Assembly: GCF_003052515.2 (NCBI RefSeq)
Contig: NZ_QARE02000034.1
Span: 1-36,639, forward strand
DNA: 36,639 bases
Reading direction: 5' to 3'
From: Pseudomonas sp. RIT409
GTDB taxonomy: Bacteria > Pseudomonadota > Gammaproteobacteria > Pseudomonadales > Pseudomonadaceae
Shown here one piece after another: positions 24,512 to 33,973 of this stretch. The notes beneath the pieces are model-generated. The model did not search any database. It was not told where the DNA came from and saw nothing but the letters and a program-made list of their open reading frames with translations. The position numbers and the translations under genes are program-made. The first letter of the stretch is position 1; every line of letters begins with the position of its first letter.

Positions 24512-25849
24512 CTAGGCGAACCAACCACCGCTGCGGTTCAACGAGCGGGCGATGTAGCCCAGTGTCAGGGCGCGCAAGGCCATGAACAGCAGAAACACGA
24601 TCCACAGCCCGTGATTGCCGAACGAAGTGGCCAGCCAGGCGAACGGTGCGACAATCAGCGCGCTCAACACCATCGCGTTGCGCATTTCCCGCGCTCGGGT
24701 GGCGCCGATGAACAGGCCGTCGAGCAGGTAACTCCAGACGGCCACCAGCGGCAGAAGGGCCAGGTAGGGCAGGTAGACGAAGGCAATCTCACGAACAGCC
24801 TGAATGTCGGTCTGCAGTTCGATGAACAGGTGTCCGCTGAACAGGAACAGCAGCGCGAAGGCAACGCTGCACATCAGCGACCACCCGCCTGCCACATTCA
24901 GGGCTCGACGCAAGGCGGCGGGGTCCCGGGCACCGATGGCGTGGCCGCAAAGGGCCTCCACCGCATGAGCGAGACCGTCCAGGGCATTGGCCGTCAACAG
25001 CAGGCCATTGAGCAGCAATGCATTGGCGGCCACCGTGGCATCGCCCAGGCGCGCACCCTGGACGGTGATGAGGAAGAACGCGGATTGCAACACCAGGCTG
25101 CGGATGAAGATGTCCCGGTTCACCGCCAACAGAGGTCGCCAGCTTGCCCAGCGTTTGAGTACGGCCAGGGCCAGAGGGCCGGGGAAGGCGAGCAGACCTT
25201 TGCGCGTCAGGGCCAGGCCCAGAAGAGCCCCGATCCATTCGGCAACGACCGATGCGCGGGCACTGCCGATCACGCCCCAGTCCAGCCCGATGACGAACCA
25301 CAGGTTCAGCGCAATGTTGACCAGGTTGGTCGTCAACAGAATTGCCAGGGGCGCTCGAGCGTTCTGCAGGCCGAGGAACCAGCCCACCAGCGCATAGCTC
25401 GCCAGCGCAGCGGGCAGCCCGAACAGCCGGGTGTGGAAAAACTCGCGGGTCAATTCCTCGAGATCGGGGGACGGCTGCATCATCGTCAATGCGAGGTGTT
25501 GGAACGGCAGGCCGATCAAGCCCAACAGTACGGAAAACCCCAGCGCCAGCAACAAGCCTTGCAGCAGTACCTGGCGCAGAGCGGCGCCATCGGAGCGGCC
25601 CGCCGCCTGCGCAGCGAACCCGGTGGTGCCCATGCGCAGAAAGCTCATTGCCCAGGCGAGAAAGCTATAAAGCGTACCGCCGACGGCCACGGCACCCAAC
25701 TGGTGAGCATGGGGCAGATGGCCGATGACCGTGCTGTCGACCAGCGAGACCAACGGGACGGAAATGTTCGACAGAATCATCGGCGCCGCCAGCGCCCACA
25801 CCTGGCGATGGGTCGTGCGATGGCGCCAGTCAGCGAGGAAGTTGGGCAT
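24512..25849 (-). CDS. MATE-family efflux transporter, DinF-like
   Basis: Inner-membrane cation/drug antiporter. The protein is 445 residues with about twelve membrane helices in two similar halves. The N-terminal run WALAAPMILSNISVPLVSLV and the VIGHLPHAHQLGAVAVGGTL segment are the MATE signature of the DinF subgroup; FLRMGTTGFAAQAAG follows. The second half has a matching AVNRDIFIRSLVLQSAFFLI. DinF-type members export organic cations or oxidised compounds, but the substrate here is not determined. It converges with the VgrG-like gene with 12 bp between stops, and it is divergent from yfhM. Confidence 0.93.
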   Translation of the reverse strand: MPNFLADWRHRTTHRQVWALAAPMILSNISVPLVSLVDSTVIGHLPHAHQLGAVAVGGTLYSFLAWAMSFLRMGTTGFAAQAAGRSDGAALRQVLLQGLLLALGFSVLLGLIGLPFQHLALTMMQPSPDLEELTREFFHTRLFGLPAALASYALVGWFLGLQNARAPLAILLTTNLVNIALNLWFVIGLDWGVIGSARASVVAEWIGALLGLALTRKGLLAFPGPLALAVLKRWASWRPLLAVNRDIFIRSLVLQSAFFLITVQGARLGDATVAANALLLNGLLLTANALDGLAHAVEALCGHAIGARDPAALRRALNVAGGWSLMCSVAFALLFLFSGHLFIELQTDIQAVREIAFVYLPYLALLPLVAVWSYLLDGLFIGATRAREMRNAMVLSALIVAPFAWLATSFGNHGLWIVFLLFMALRALTLGYIARSLNRSGGWFA

Positions 25850-26039
25850 GAGGGCTCGATAGGGTCAAGGGAGCGAGATGGGCCGCATTGTAGCGACTCG
25901 ACGTGCACAGCGCAGATCCACCGAAAGGGAGCGCCAACCTTCCTCGAGGGCCCGCCGAGTCACGCAGCGCTGCGCCTCCCGCCTGAAGAGTGGGCCTGAG
26001 AACGAACTCACAAACCCAGGGTCTATGTCCGCGCCGCGC

Positions 26040-26067
26040 TTTACGAGCGCGAAAGCGATGCTATAAC
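26040..26067 (+). promoter_or_regulatory. Candidate sigma-70 promoter for yfhM
   Basis: TTTACG (26040-26045) and TATAAC (26062-26067, 5 of 6 to -10) are spaced by 16 bases. Transcription would begin about 30 bases before the yfhM ATG. It is the best promoter match in the divergent MATE-yfhM spacer. Confidence 0.5.
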
Positions 26068-26105
26068 TGCTGCTCCTCATCACAACTGCTGCCAATGAGT
26101 GCCTC

Positions 26106-29100
26106 ATGCTTAACAAAGGATTGTTCCTGGCCTGCGCGCTGGCACTGCTCAGTGCTTGCGATTCCTCTACCTCTGAAAAAACCGCCCCCGCCCCATCGCA
26201 GCCTGCTGCACCTCAAGCCGCAGTCGAAGCCGCCAAGCCCAAACCGGCGGTTGACCTCGCTGCGCTGAGCAAACGGTACGCGGGGCGCGAGTTGACCGTA
26301 GTGGATGTTTCGGAAATCCAGCTCGACGGTGCCAGCACGCTGTCCTTGAGCTTTTCCGTGCCGCTGGCCCCCGACCAGAAGTTCGCGGAGAAAGTGCACC
26401 TGGTGGACAGCGTCAACGGCAAGGTCGATGGCGCCTGGGAGCTGTCCGACAATCTCATGGAATTGCGCCTGCGCCACCTTGAACCTAAGCGCAAGCTGGT
26501 GCTGACCATCGATCCGGGTCTGGCCGCCGTGAACGGCAACGCCCTGGCCGCGGAATACTCGGCGCGCCTGGAAACGTCCGATCTGCAAGCCACTGTCGGC
26601 TTCGCCAGCCGTGGCAGCCTGCTGCCGACCCGTCTGGCCGAGGGCCTGCCGGTGATCGCGCTGAACGTCGACAAGGTCGATGTCGAGTTCTTCCGCATCA
26701 AGCCCGATTCGCTACCTGCCTTTCTCAGTTCATGGGAGGGCTCGTCCAGCCTGCAGAGTTATGAGTCCAGAGAATTGCTGCCTATGGCCGACCTGGTGTA
26801 TGGCGGCCGTTTTGACTTGAATCCTGCACGCAACACCCGGGAAACCGTTCTGTTGCCGATTGCCGGGCTCAAACCGTTGCAGCAACCCGGTGTTTATCTG
26901 GCCGTAATGCGGGCGTCAGGCACCTACAATTACTCCCAGCCAGCGACGCTGTTCACGCTCAGCGACATAGGGTTGTCGGCGCATCGCTACGCCAATCGTC
27001 TGGATGTGTTCACCCAGGCGCTGGAGGGTGGCAAGGCGTTGAGCGGCATCGATCTGGAGCTGTATGACGACAAAGGGCGCGTGGTCGGCCAGGTTAAAAC
27101 CGACGGTGCCGGTCATGCTCAACTGCCGTTGCCAGCCAAGGCTGAGGTGCTCCTGGCGAAGAATGCCGAACAAACCAGCCTGCTGCGCCTCAACAGCGCG
27201 GCGCTGGACCTGGCCGAGTTCGACATCACGGGCCCGCAAGCGCATCCGCTGCAATTCTTTATCTTTGGTCCTCGCGACTTGTATCGGCCCGGCGAAACCG
27301 TGTTGCTCAACGGCCTGTTGCGCGACAACGACGGCAAGGGCGTGAAACCTCAGCCGATTACGGTGGAAGTGCGCCGCCCGGACGAGCAGGTCAGTCGAAA
27401 GTTCGTGTGGGAAGCCGACGCCACCGGTTTGTATCAATACCAACTTCAATTGTCGGACGAAGCCCCGACTGGTCGCTGGCAGTTGGTGTTCGACTTGGGC
27501 GACGGCAAGCCGCAGTTGTATGAGTTTCAGGTCGAAGACTTCCTTCCGGAGCGCATGGCGCTCGAGCTCAAGGGCAGTGATGCGCCGCTCGCGCCGGATG
27601 CACCGTTCGATGTCGCCATCAACGGGCGGTACCTCTACGGGGCCCCTGCATCGGGCAATCGCCTGACTGGCCAGCTCTACGTGCGCCCGCTGCGCGAAGC
27701 GGTGCCGGGCTTGCCGGGTTATCAGTTCGGTTCGATCACTGAGGAGGACCTCAAGCAGGACCTTGAGATCGAGGACAGCACCCTCGACGCCAATGGCCAG
27801 TTGGACCTGAGCATTGACAGCCAGTGGGCCAAAGCCCGTTCGCCGCTGCAACTGGTGCTGCAGGCCAGCTTGCAGGAGTCCGGTGGTCGGCCTGTCACTC
27901 GCCGCCTGACCCAGCCGGTGTGGCCTGCCGAAGCCCTGCCTGGCCTGCGCGGCCTGTTCGAGGGCGAGGCCACCGATGGCGACGGCCCGGTGGAATTCGA
28001 AGTGCTCGTGGCCGATGCGGAGGGCCACAAGTTGGCCGCTGACAACCTTAAGGTGCGGCTGATCCGCGAGCGCCGCGACTATTACTGGAACTACTCGGAG
28101 AGCGACGGGTGGAGTTACCACTACAACGAGAAATTCCTCAACCTGTCCGAAGAAACGCTCAGCGTAAAAAAAGGCGCCACCGCTAAAGTCAGCTTTCCAG
28201 TGGAGTGGGGGCCTTATCGGGTAGAGGTCGAGGATCCCGCCACTGGCATCGTCAGCAGTGTGCGTTTTTGGGCCGGTTATCGCTGGCAGGACAACGCTGA
28301 GGGCGGAGCGGTGCGTCCCGATCAGGTCAAGCTGGCGCTGGATAAACCGGCTTATGCCGACGGCGACACGGCCAAGGTCACGGTCACCCCGCCTTCAGCG
28401 GGCAAAGGTTATTTGCTGGTGGAGTCCAGCGAAGGCCCGCTGTGGTGGCAAGAGATCGATGTGCCAGCCGAGGGCAAGACCTTCGACGTGCCCGTGGACA
28501 AGCAATGGGCCCGTCACGACCTCTACGTCAGCGCGCTGGTGATTCGCCCCGGTGAGCGCAAGGCCAACGTCACGCCCAAGCGGGCGGTTGGCGTGCTGCA
28601 CCTGCCGCTGGACCGCTCCCAGCGCAAGCTGGCGTTGACGGTCACGGCGCCTGAAAAAATGCGGCCCAAACAGCCGCTGAAACTCAAGATCAATGCAAAA
28701 GGCGCTGACGGTTCGGTGCCCAAAAACGTGCACGTATTGGTCGCTGCGGTGGACGTCGGAATTCTCAATATCACCGAATACGCGACGCCGGATCCCTTTG
28801 CCAGCCTGTTCGGGCGCAAAGAATATGGCGCCGACCAACTCGACATCTATGGGCAGTTGATCGAGGCTGGACGCAATCGTCTCGCCAGCCTGGCATTCGG
28901 CGGGGACGCGGCATTGGCCAAAGGCGGTAAACGCCCAGAGACCAGCGTGAACATCGTTGCGCTGCAAAGCGCGCCGGTGACCTTGAGCGAGCAGGGCGAT
29001 GCCGAAGTCAGCCTCGACATTCCGGATTTCAATGGCGAGCTGCGGATCATGGCGCAAGCCTGGACCGACGAGCGCTATGGCATGGCCGAAGCGAAAACCG

Positions 29101-31025
29101 TGGTAGCGGCGCCGCTGATCGCCGAGTTGTCTGCGCCGCGCTTCCTTGCGGGCGGTGACCAGACGCGAGTGGCGCTCGACGTGTCGAACCTTTCGGGCAA
29201 AGCGCAAAAGCTCACTGTTCAGGTCTCGGCCGAAGGGCAGTTGAGCCTGGCCGAAGGCGACGGCACCAAAGCGGTGGCACTGAACCCAGGGCAGCGGACC
29301 ACATTGCAGATTCCAGTGAAGGCCCAGGGAGGCTTCGGGCAGGGCGTGATCAGGGTGAAGGTTGACGGCCTGGACTTGCCCGGCGAAAACCTGCCGGCGT
29401 TCAGCCGCGAATGGACGATCGGTGTGCGACCGGCGTATCCAGCCATGCTGCGTCAGTACCGCGCCGTGCTCAAGGATCAGGCTTGGAGCCTGCCAGAGGG
29501 TGCCCTTGAGGCCTTCGAACCGGCGGGGCGTGAGGCGCTTCTCTCGGTCTCCAGCCGTCCTCCCCTTAACCTGGGCGAGCAGATTAGAGCATTGAAAGCC
29601 TACCCCTATGGCTGTCTCGAGCAGACCACCAGCGGCCTCTACCCCTCGCTGTACGCCGATGCCCCGACCCTCAAGCGTCTAGGGCTCGAAGGTGAGTCCG
29701 ACGAGGCGCGCAAACGCAAGATCGAGATCGGCATCGAGCGTCTGCTGGGGATGCAACGCTACAACGGCAGCTTCGGGCTGTGGGGATCGGACGGTGAGGA
29801 GGAGTATTGGCTGACAGCCTATGTCACCGACTTCCTGCTGCGGGCACGGGATCAGGGCTTCGCGGTACCGCCCGATGCGCTGAAAAAGGCCAACGAACGC
29901 TTGCTGCGCTATCTGCAAGACCGCAACCAGATCGAGGTCAACTACAGCGAGAACGCCGACCACACGCGCTTTGCCGTGCAGGCCTATGCAGGGCTGGTGT
30001 TGTCGCGCAGTCAGCAGGCACCGCTGGGTGCGTTACGCAGCCTGTTCGAGCGTCGCAGCGATGCCCGCTCGGGCCTGCCGCTGGTCCAGCTGTCCATTGC
30101 CCTGGACAAGATGGGCGACAAGCCCCGGGCCGAGCAGGCGCTGTTGGCCGGGCTGGCCGCGGGTCGCAAAGCCAACGACTGGCTGGCCGATTACGGCAGC
30201 CCGTTGCGCGATCAGGCGCTGATTCTGTCCCTGCTGGAAGAAAACAAACTGGCGTCGGACAAAGTGGAAGAGCGGCTATTCGCGTTGTCCGATCAAGTTG
30301 CGGCCAGCCGCTATCTGTCGACTCAAGAGCGTAACTCGCTGTTCCTGGCCGGGCGTGATCTGCTCGGCAAACCCGAGGCGAAGTGGGCAGCGACCCTGAA
30401 CAGCGGCAGCAACAGCCGCGAACTGAGCAACGACCAGCCTGGCGTGAAGCTCGACAGCTCGGTGCTGGCATCACCGCTGACGGTTCAAAACAGCGGTGAT
30501 GCCACGCTGTATCAGCAGATGACCATTTCCGGCTACCCGTCGCAGCCGCCCGTAGCCGGTGGCGAGAACCTGGCGATTCGTCGTGAATACCTCGGCATGG
30601 ACGGCGAGGCGCTGAACCTCAATGCGCTGAAGAGCGGCGAGCTGGTATTGGTGCACCTGGAATTAAAATCCAAAGAGCGCGTGCCGGATGCACTGGTGGT
30701 CGATCTGTTGCCTGCGGGCCTGGAAATCGAAAACCAGAATCTGGCGCAGAGTGCCGCCAGTTTGGAGGACGCCAGCGAGTCAGTGAAACAGTGGCGTGAG
30801 TCGATGGAAAACGCCGGGTTGAAACACCAGGAATTCCGTGGCGATCGCTATGTGGCCGCAGTAGACCTTCAAGGCTTCAACACCGTGCACCTGCTGTACC
30901 TGGCGCGGGCGGTGACGCCGGGTACGTATCGCGTGCCGCCGCCGCAGGTCGAATCGATGTACCGGCCAAACTGGCAAGCACTGGGCGACGCGCCTGCGCA
31001 GTTAGTGGTGAAAGGGAAGAAGTGA
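26106..31025 (+). CDS. yfhM: Bacterial alpha-2-macroglobulin lipoprotein
   Basis: Periplasmic protease trap anchored to a membrane. The 1639-residue length is near that of E. coli YfhM (about 1650). A lipoprotein signal ends at LLSAC with the lipid cysteine at C18. A Ser/Ala/Pro/Lys-rich tether follows, then macroglobulin-like domains; FGPRDLYRPGETV near 388 is the A2M_N signature. GVLRATVWV-type bait detail is not assigned. The thioester CLEQ is intact at 1170-1173 (YPYGCLEQTTSGLYP), so it should bind proteases covalently. The following alpha/alpha toroid and the receptor-like end domain are complete. It is paired with pbpC downstream, the usual partner, which suggests repair of cell walls opened by attackers. 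Assignment is secure. Confidence 0.96.
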   Translation: MLNKGLFLACALALLSACDSSTSEKTAPAPSQPAAPQAAVEAAKPKPAVDLAALSKRYAGRELTVVDVSEIQLDGASTLSLSFSVPLAPDQKFAEKVHLVDSVNGKVDGAWELSDNLMELRLRHLEPKRKLVLTIDPGLAAVNGNALAAEYSARLETSDLQATVGFASRGSLLPTRLAEGLPVIALNVDKVDVEFFRIKPDSLPAFLSSWEGSSSLQSYESRELLPMADLVYGGRFDLNPARNTRETVLLPIAGLKPLQQPGVYLAVMRASGTYNYSQPATLFTLSDIGLSAHRYANRLDVFTQALEGGKALSGIDLELYDDKGRVVGQVKTDGAGHAQLPLPAKAEVLLAKNAEQTSLLRLNSAALDLAEFDITGPQAHPLQFFIFGPRDLYRPGETVLLNGLLRDNDGKGVKPQPITVEVRRPDEQVSRKFVWEADATGLYQYQLQLSDEAPTGRWQLVFDLGDGKPQLYEFQVEDFLPERMALELKGSDAPLAPDAPFDVAINGRYLYGAPASGNRLTGQLYVRPLREAVPGLPGYQFGSITEEDLKQDLEIEDSTLDANGQLDLSIDSQWAKARSPLQLVLQASLQESGGRPVTRRLTQPVWPAEALPGLRGLFEGEATDGDGPVEFEVLVADAEGHKLAADNLKVRLIRERRDYYWNYSESDGWSYHYNEKFLNLSEETLSVKKGATAKVSFPVEWGPYRVEVEDPATGIVSSVRFWAGYRWQDNAEGGAVRPDQVKLALDKPAYADGDTAKVTVTPPSAGKGYLLVESSEGPLWWQEIDVPAEGKTFDVPVDKQWARHDLYVSALVIRPGERKANVTPKRAVGVLHLPLDRSQRKLALTVTAPEKMRPKQPLKLKINAKGADGSVPKNVHVLVAAVDVGILNITEYATPDPFASLFGRKEYGADQLDIYGQLIEAGRNRLASLAFGGDAALAKGGKRPETSVNIVALQSAPVTLSEQGDAEVSLDIPDFNGELRIMAQAWTDERYGMAEAKTVVAAPLIAELSAPRFLAGGDQTRVALDVSNLSGKAQKLTVQVSAEGQLSLAEGDGTKAVALNPGQRTTLQIPVKAQGGFGQGVIRVKVDGLDLPGENLPAFSREWTIGVRPAYPAMLRQYRAVLKDQAWSLPEGALEAFEPAGREALLSVSSRPPLNLGEQIRALKAYPYGCLEQTTSGLYPSLYADAPTLKRLGLEGESDEARKRKIEIGIERLLGMQRYNGSFGLWGSDGEEEYWLTAYVTDFLLRARDQGFAVPPDALKKANERLLRYLQDRNQIEVNYSENADHTRFAVQAYAGLVLSRSQQAPLGALRSLFERRSDARSGLPLVQLSIALDKMGDKPRAEQALLAGLAAGRKANDWLADYGSPLRDQALILSLLEENKLASDKVEERLFALSDQVAASRYLSTQERNSLFLAGRDLLGKPEAKWAATLNSGSNSRELSNDQPGVKLDSSVLASPLTVQNSGDATLYQQMTISGYPSQPPVAGGENLAIRREYLGMDGEALNLNALKSGELVLVHLELKSKERVPDALVVDLLPAGLEIENQNLAQSAASLEDASESVKQWRESMENAGLKHQEFRGDRYVAAVDLQGFNTVHLLYLARAVTPGTYRVPPPQVESMYRPNWQALGDAPAQLVVKGKK

Positions 31026-31050
31026 GGGGCATGATAGCTCTGCTGTTATG

Positions 31051-31120
31051 TGGGAGTGCGGTGTGCCTGGGGCAGCGTTGCATTTTGCAGACCGCCCCAG
31101 GCTCCGCGTGGGAACGATCA
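31051..31120. repeat. Dispersed repeat, copy 2, with nested hairpin
   Basis: The reverse complement of 31106-31120 equals the 15-mer TGATCGTTCCCACGC of the repeat at 6431-6445. Next to it, GCCTGGGGC (31065-31073) pairs with GCCCCAGGC (31094-31102), a 9-bp stem whose 20-base loop holds a further TGCATTTTGCA palindrome. It begins 26 bases after the yfhM stop and could serve as its terminator or as an mRNA end protector. Confidence 0.7.
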
Positions 31121-31147
31121 TTAATGAGTGAAGTTGATGTCGACTTT

Positions 31148-31234
31148 GTAGGAGCGCGCTTGCCCGCGATGGCGTCGCGTCAGTGACGAAGAGATTGCCT
31201 GATGCGCAGCGTTCGCGGGCAAGCGCGCTCCTAC
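31148..31234. repeat. REP doublet (REPIN-type inverted pair)
   Basis: Two exactly complementary 22-base arms, 31148-31169 and 31213-31234, in head-to-head orientation, with a 43-base spacer. Each arm reads GTAGGAGCGCGCTTGCCCGC with GA at its inner end, a Pseudomonas REP core. Such pairs are spread by RAYT transposases acting in trans; none is in the window. It lies between yfhM and the small membrane-protein gene. Confidence 0.88.
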
Positions 31235-31256
31235 GCAGGCCTTAGCGTGGATGAGG

Positions 31257-31550
31257 TCAATGGATGATCCAGCTCAGCAGCCACAACCCCAGAAACAGCC
31301 AGATAATGCCGACGATGATCGAGCCTCGCATGAACGCGCGGATCGCCGAATACAGCAGCATCAGCCCCACGATCAGCCCGGCGATGCTGATCAGAGAAGT
31401 GTCCATGCCCAAAGTGCGTGCCAGTCCGTCGACAAAGTTGCCACCCGCGTGGGTGAACAGGTTGAACAACCAGCTCAAGCCGTCGACGATGAAACGAATC
31501 ACTGCGCCAATGACCTGGCCGAGCCATTCGAAAACGCTTTCTACCTGCAT
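31257..31550 (-). CDS. Small membrane protein between yfhM and pbpC
   Basis: A 97-residue hydrophobic protein that I do not recognise as a named family. An amphipathic N-terminal half (MQVESVFEWLGQVIGAVIRF) precedes two strong membrane helices at about 53-72 (ISIAGLIVGLMLLYSAIRAF) and 77-95. It has no cysteine and no signal peptide. An AGGA ribosome site lies 7 bases before the ATG. It is divergent from pbpC (98 bp between starts) and convergent to yfhM. The good ribosome site and a sequence that looks selected for membrane helices support coding over the opposite-strand frames. The role is unknown; the place between two envelope-repair genes is suggestive only. Confidence 0.75.
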   Translation of the reverse strand: MQVESVFEWLGQVIGAVIRFIVDGLSWLFNLFTHAGGNFVDGLARTLGMDTSLISIAGLIVGLMLLYSAIRAFMRGSIIVGIIWLFLGLWLLSWIIH

Positions 31551-31648
31551 GTCTTTTTCCTGATGACCGGCATTGAATGGAGAGGGGATCGTTCGCTTTG
31601 GCTATCACAGGGCAGAACGAGTTCCCCAGTGCACGAAGGCAGTTTGGC

Positions 31649-33973
31649 ATGAAACGACTGATTCGCGGGCTCCTGGCCAGCATCGTGCTCATTTGCCTGC
31701 TGCTCTGGCTCGCCGACCGCATCTGGCCGCTGCCACTGCCCAAGGATGACTTGGCCCGTGTGGTGCTTGCCGAAGACGGCACGCCCTTGTGGCGGTTTGC
31801 CGATGCCAATGGCGTGTGGCGTTATCCCGTGACGATTGACCAGGTCTCGCCTTACTACATCGAAGCCCTGCTGACCTACGAGGATCGCTGGTTCTATCAG
31901 CATCCGGGCGTTAACCCGATGGCGCTCGTGAGGGCCACTTGGCAGAACCTGAGCGGCGGCCATGTGGTGTCGGGCGGCAGCACCTTGTCAATGCAGGTGG
32001 CACGGCTGCTGGATCCGCATGCGCGCACGTTGCCCGGTAAGCTGCGACAGTTGTGGCGCACGTTGCAGTTGGAATGGCACCTGTCCAAACAGGAGATTCT
32101 CGGCCTCTACCTGAACCGAGCGCCTTTCGGCGGCACCTTGCAAGGCGTGGCGGCTGCCAGTTGGGCGTATCTGGGTAAATCCCCCCGACATTTGACCCGC
32201 GCCGACGCCGCGCTGCTGGCCGTTCTGCCTCAGGCGCCGAGTCGCCTGCGTCCCGATCGCCATCCACAGCGCGCGCAGGCTGCACGGGACAAGGTGCTCA
32301 TGCGTCTGGCCGAGTTCGATATCTGGCCAGAACACGCGGTGAACGAAGCGCTGGAGGAACCGCTGTTGCTGGCACCGCGTCAGGAACCGAGCCTGGCGCC
32401 GCTGCTGGCGCGACGCTTGAACCGTCCTGGCAGCCCGCCGTTGATCCGTACCACCCTGGACGCCAGCCTGCAGCGACGTCTGGAAGATCTGTTACTGGGC
32501 TGGCGCGCCCGGCTGCCTGAGCGAACATCGGCGGCGATTCTGGTGGTTGAGGCCGAGAACATGGCCGTGCGCGCCTACGTCGGTTCGGTGGACATCGGTG
32601 ACGACAAGCGCTTCGGGCACGTTGATATGGTCACTGCGCTCCGTTCCCCCGGCTCAACGCTGAAACCTTTCCTCTATGGCAAGGCGCTGGACGCTGGGCT
32701 GATCCACTCCGAATCGCTGATGCAGGATGTGCCGCGCCGCTATGGGGATTACCGTCCGGGTAATTTCTCGTCTGGGTTCAACGGCGCCGTGGCGGCGAGT
32801 TCTGCCCTGTCGATGTCGCTCAACCTGCCTGCCGTGCAATTGCTGGAGGCTTACGGCCCGAAACGCTTCGCCGCCGAGTTGCGTAACGGTGGTGTGCCAC
32901 TGACCTTGCCGCCGCTGGCTGAACCGAACCTGGCGTTGATCCTTGGTGGCGCGGGCATTCGGCTGGAGGACCTGGTGGGCGGCTACAGTGCATTCGCACG
33001 GGGCGGGCGCAGCGCGGACATTCGCCTGCAACCGGAAGATCGGCTGCGTGACCGACCGATGATGTCGCCCGGTGCGGCATGGATCATTCGGCGAATTCTC
33101 AGCGGTCAGTCGCGGCCCGATCTGGACCCGCACGCCGAGCTGGTGCAGCGCCCACAACTGGCATGGAAAACCGGCACCAGCTATGGCTTTCGTGATGCGT
33201 GGTCGATTGGCGTCGGGCCGCGATTCCTGATAGGCGTGTGGATCGGCCGCCCGGATGGCACACCGGTACCGGGGCAGTTCGGTCTGGCGTCGGCGGCGCC
33301 GCTGATGTTGCAGGTGCACGATCTGTTGGTGAATCGCGACGCTCAGCGCAACATCCTGCCGCCCGTGCAACCGATGCCGCTCAGTGTCGGCGTCGCCGCG
33401 ATCTGCTGGCCGCTGGGGCAAACCATGAACAAGACCGACCCCAATTGTCGGCGCCAGCGCTTCGCCTGGACACTTGATGGCACCACGCCGCCGACGTTAC
33501 AGGCCACCGATCAGCCGTTGGGGTTGGGGCTGTTGGAAACGGTTTGGGTCAATGACAAGGGGCTGCGGGTCGGCGCCGGTTGCCCACAGGCCGTATCCCG
33601 TGAGATCGCGCTGTGGCCTGCTCCGCTCGAACCGTGGCTGCCGAAAGGCGAACGCCGGGAGGCCCGCTTGCCTGCCATCGACCCCTCATGCCCGCCGCAA
33701 GGCTTGAGCTTGGCAGCACCCCTCTCGATCGTCGGCGTGCGCGATGGCGATCAACTCCGATTGCCCACCGGCAGCCAGCAACAATTGCGACTGAAACTGT
33801 CAGCGCTGGGAGGCACCGGCCGCCGCTGGTGGTTCATCGACGGCACACCGATGGGCGACACCGCCAACCAGGACAGCTACACCCACACCTTCAACCGGCT
33901 GGGCCGCTACCAACTGAGCGTACTCGACGAGAGCGGCCAGACGGCGCGGGTAGAGTTCAGCGTGGTGGATTAG
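31649..33973 (+). CDS. pbpC: Penicillin-binding protein 1C
   Basis: Bifunctional peptidoglycan glycosyltransferase/transpeptidase in the inner membrane. The start at 31649 (MKRLIRGLLASIVLICLLLW) has GAAGG 9 bases upstream and gives 774 residues, matching E. coli PbpC; a start 24 codons earlier would precede the membrane anchor with an odd polar tail. The glycosyltransferase domain has the catalytic E78 in TYEDRWFYQHPG and SGGSTLSMQ. The transpeptidase has S336/K339 (SPGSTLKPF), SLN near 390 and KTGTS at 507-511. A BiPBP_C domain ends the protein (about 690-774). All catalytic residues are present. It pairs functionally with yfhM, but a small divergent gene stands between them here. Confidence 0.96.
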   Translation: MKRLIRGLLASIVLICLLLWLADRIWPLPLPKDDLARVVLAEDGTPLWRFADANGVWRYPVTIDQVSPYYIEALLTYEDRWFYQHPGVNPMALVRATWQNLSGGHVVSGGSTLSMQVARLLDPHARTLPGKLRQLWRTLQLEWHLSKQEILGLYLNRAPFGGTLQGVAAASWAYLGKSPRHLTRADAALLAVLPQAPSRLRPDRHPQRAQAARDKVLMRLAEFDIWPEHAVNEALEEPLLLAPRQEPSLAPLLARRLNRPGSPPLIRTTLDASLQRRLEDLLLGWRARLPERTSAAILVVEAENMAVRAYVGSVDIGDDKRFGHVDMVTALRSPGSTLKPFLYGKALDAGLIHSESLMQDVPRRYGDYRPGNFSSGFNGAVAASSALSMSLNLPAVQLLEAYGPKRFAAELRNGGVPLTLPPLAEPNLALILGGAGIRLEDLVGGYSAFARGGRSADIRLQPEDRLRDRPMMSPGAAWIIRRILSGQSRPDLDPHAELVQRPQLAWKTGTSYGFRDAWSIGVGPRFLIGVWIGRPDGTPVPGQFGLASAAPLMLQVHDLLVNRDAQRNILPPVQPMPLSVGVAAICWPLGQTMNKTDPNCRRQRFAWTLDGTTPPTLQATDQPLGLGLLETVWVNDKGLRVGAGCPQAVSREIALWPAPLEPWLPKGERREARLPAIDPSCPPQGLSLAAPLSIVGVRDGDQLRLPTGSQQQLRLKLSALGGTGRRWWFIDGTPMGDTANQDSYTHTFNRLGRYQLSVLDESGQTARVEFSVVD

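Noticed and set aside
24611..25999. Open frame opposite the MATE gene, very rich in Gln and Arg
   Set aside because: Gln/Arg richness is what the reverse of Leu/Ala-rich membrane helices gives; the MATE protein on the other strand is convincing.
26916..28121. Open frame of about 400 codons opposite yfhM
   Set aside because: Antisense within the alpha-2-macroglobulin gene, which has continuous domain matches.
31251..31652. Plus-strand frame of 133 codons overlapping the small membrane protein
   Set aside because: Its Gln/Asp/His-rich product is typical of the reverse of membrane helices, and it has no ribosome site.
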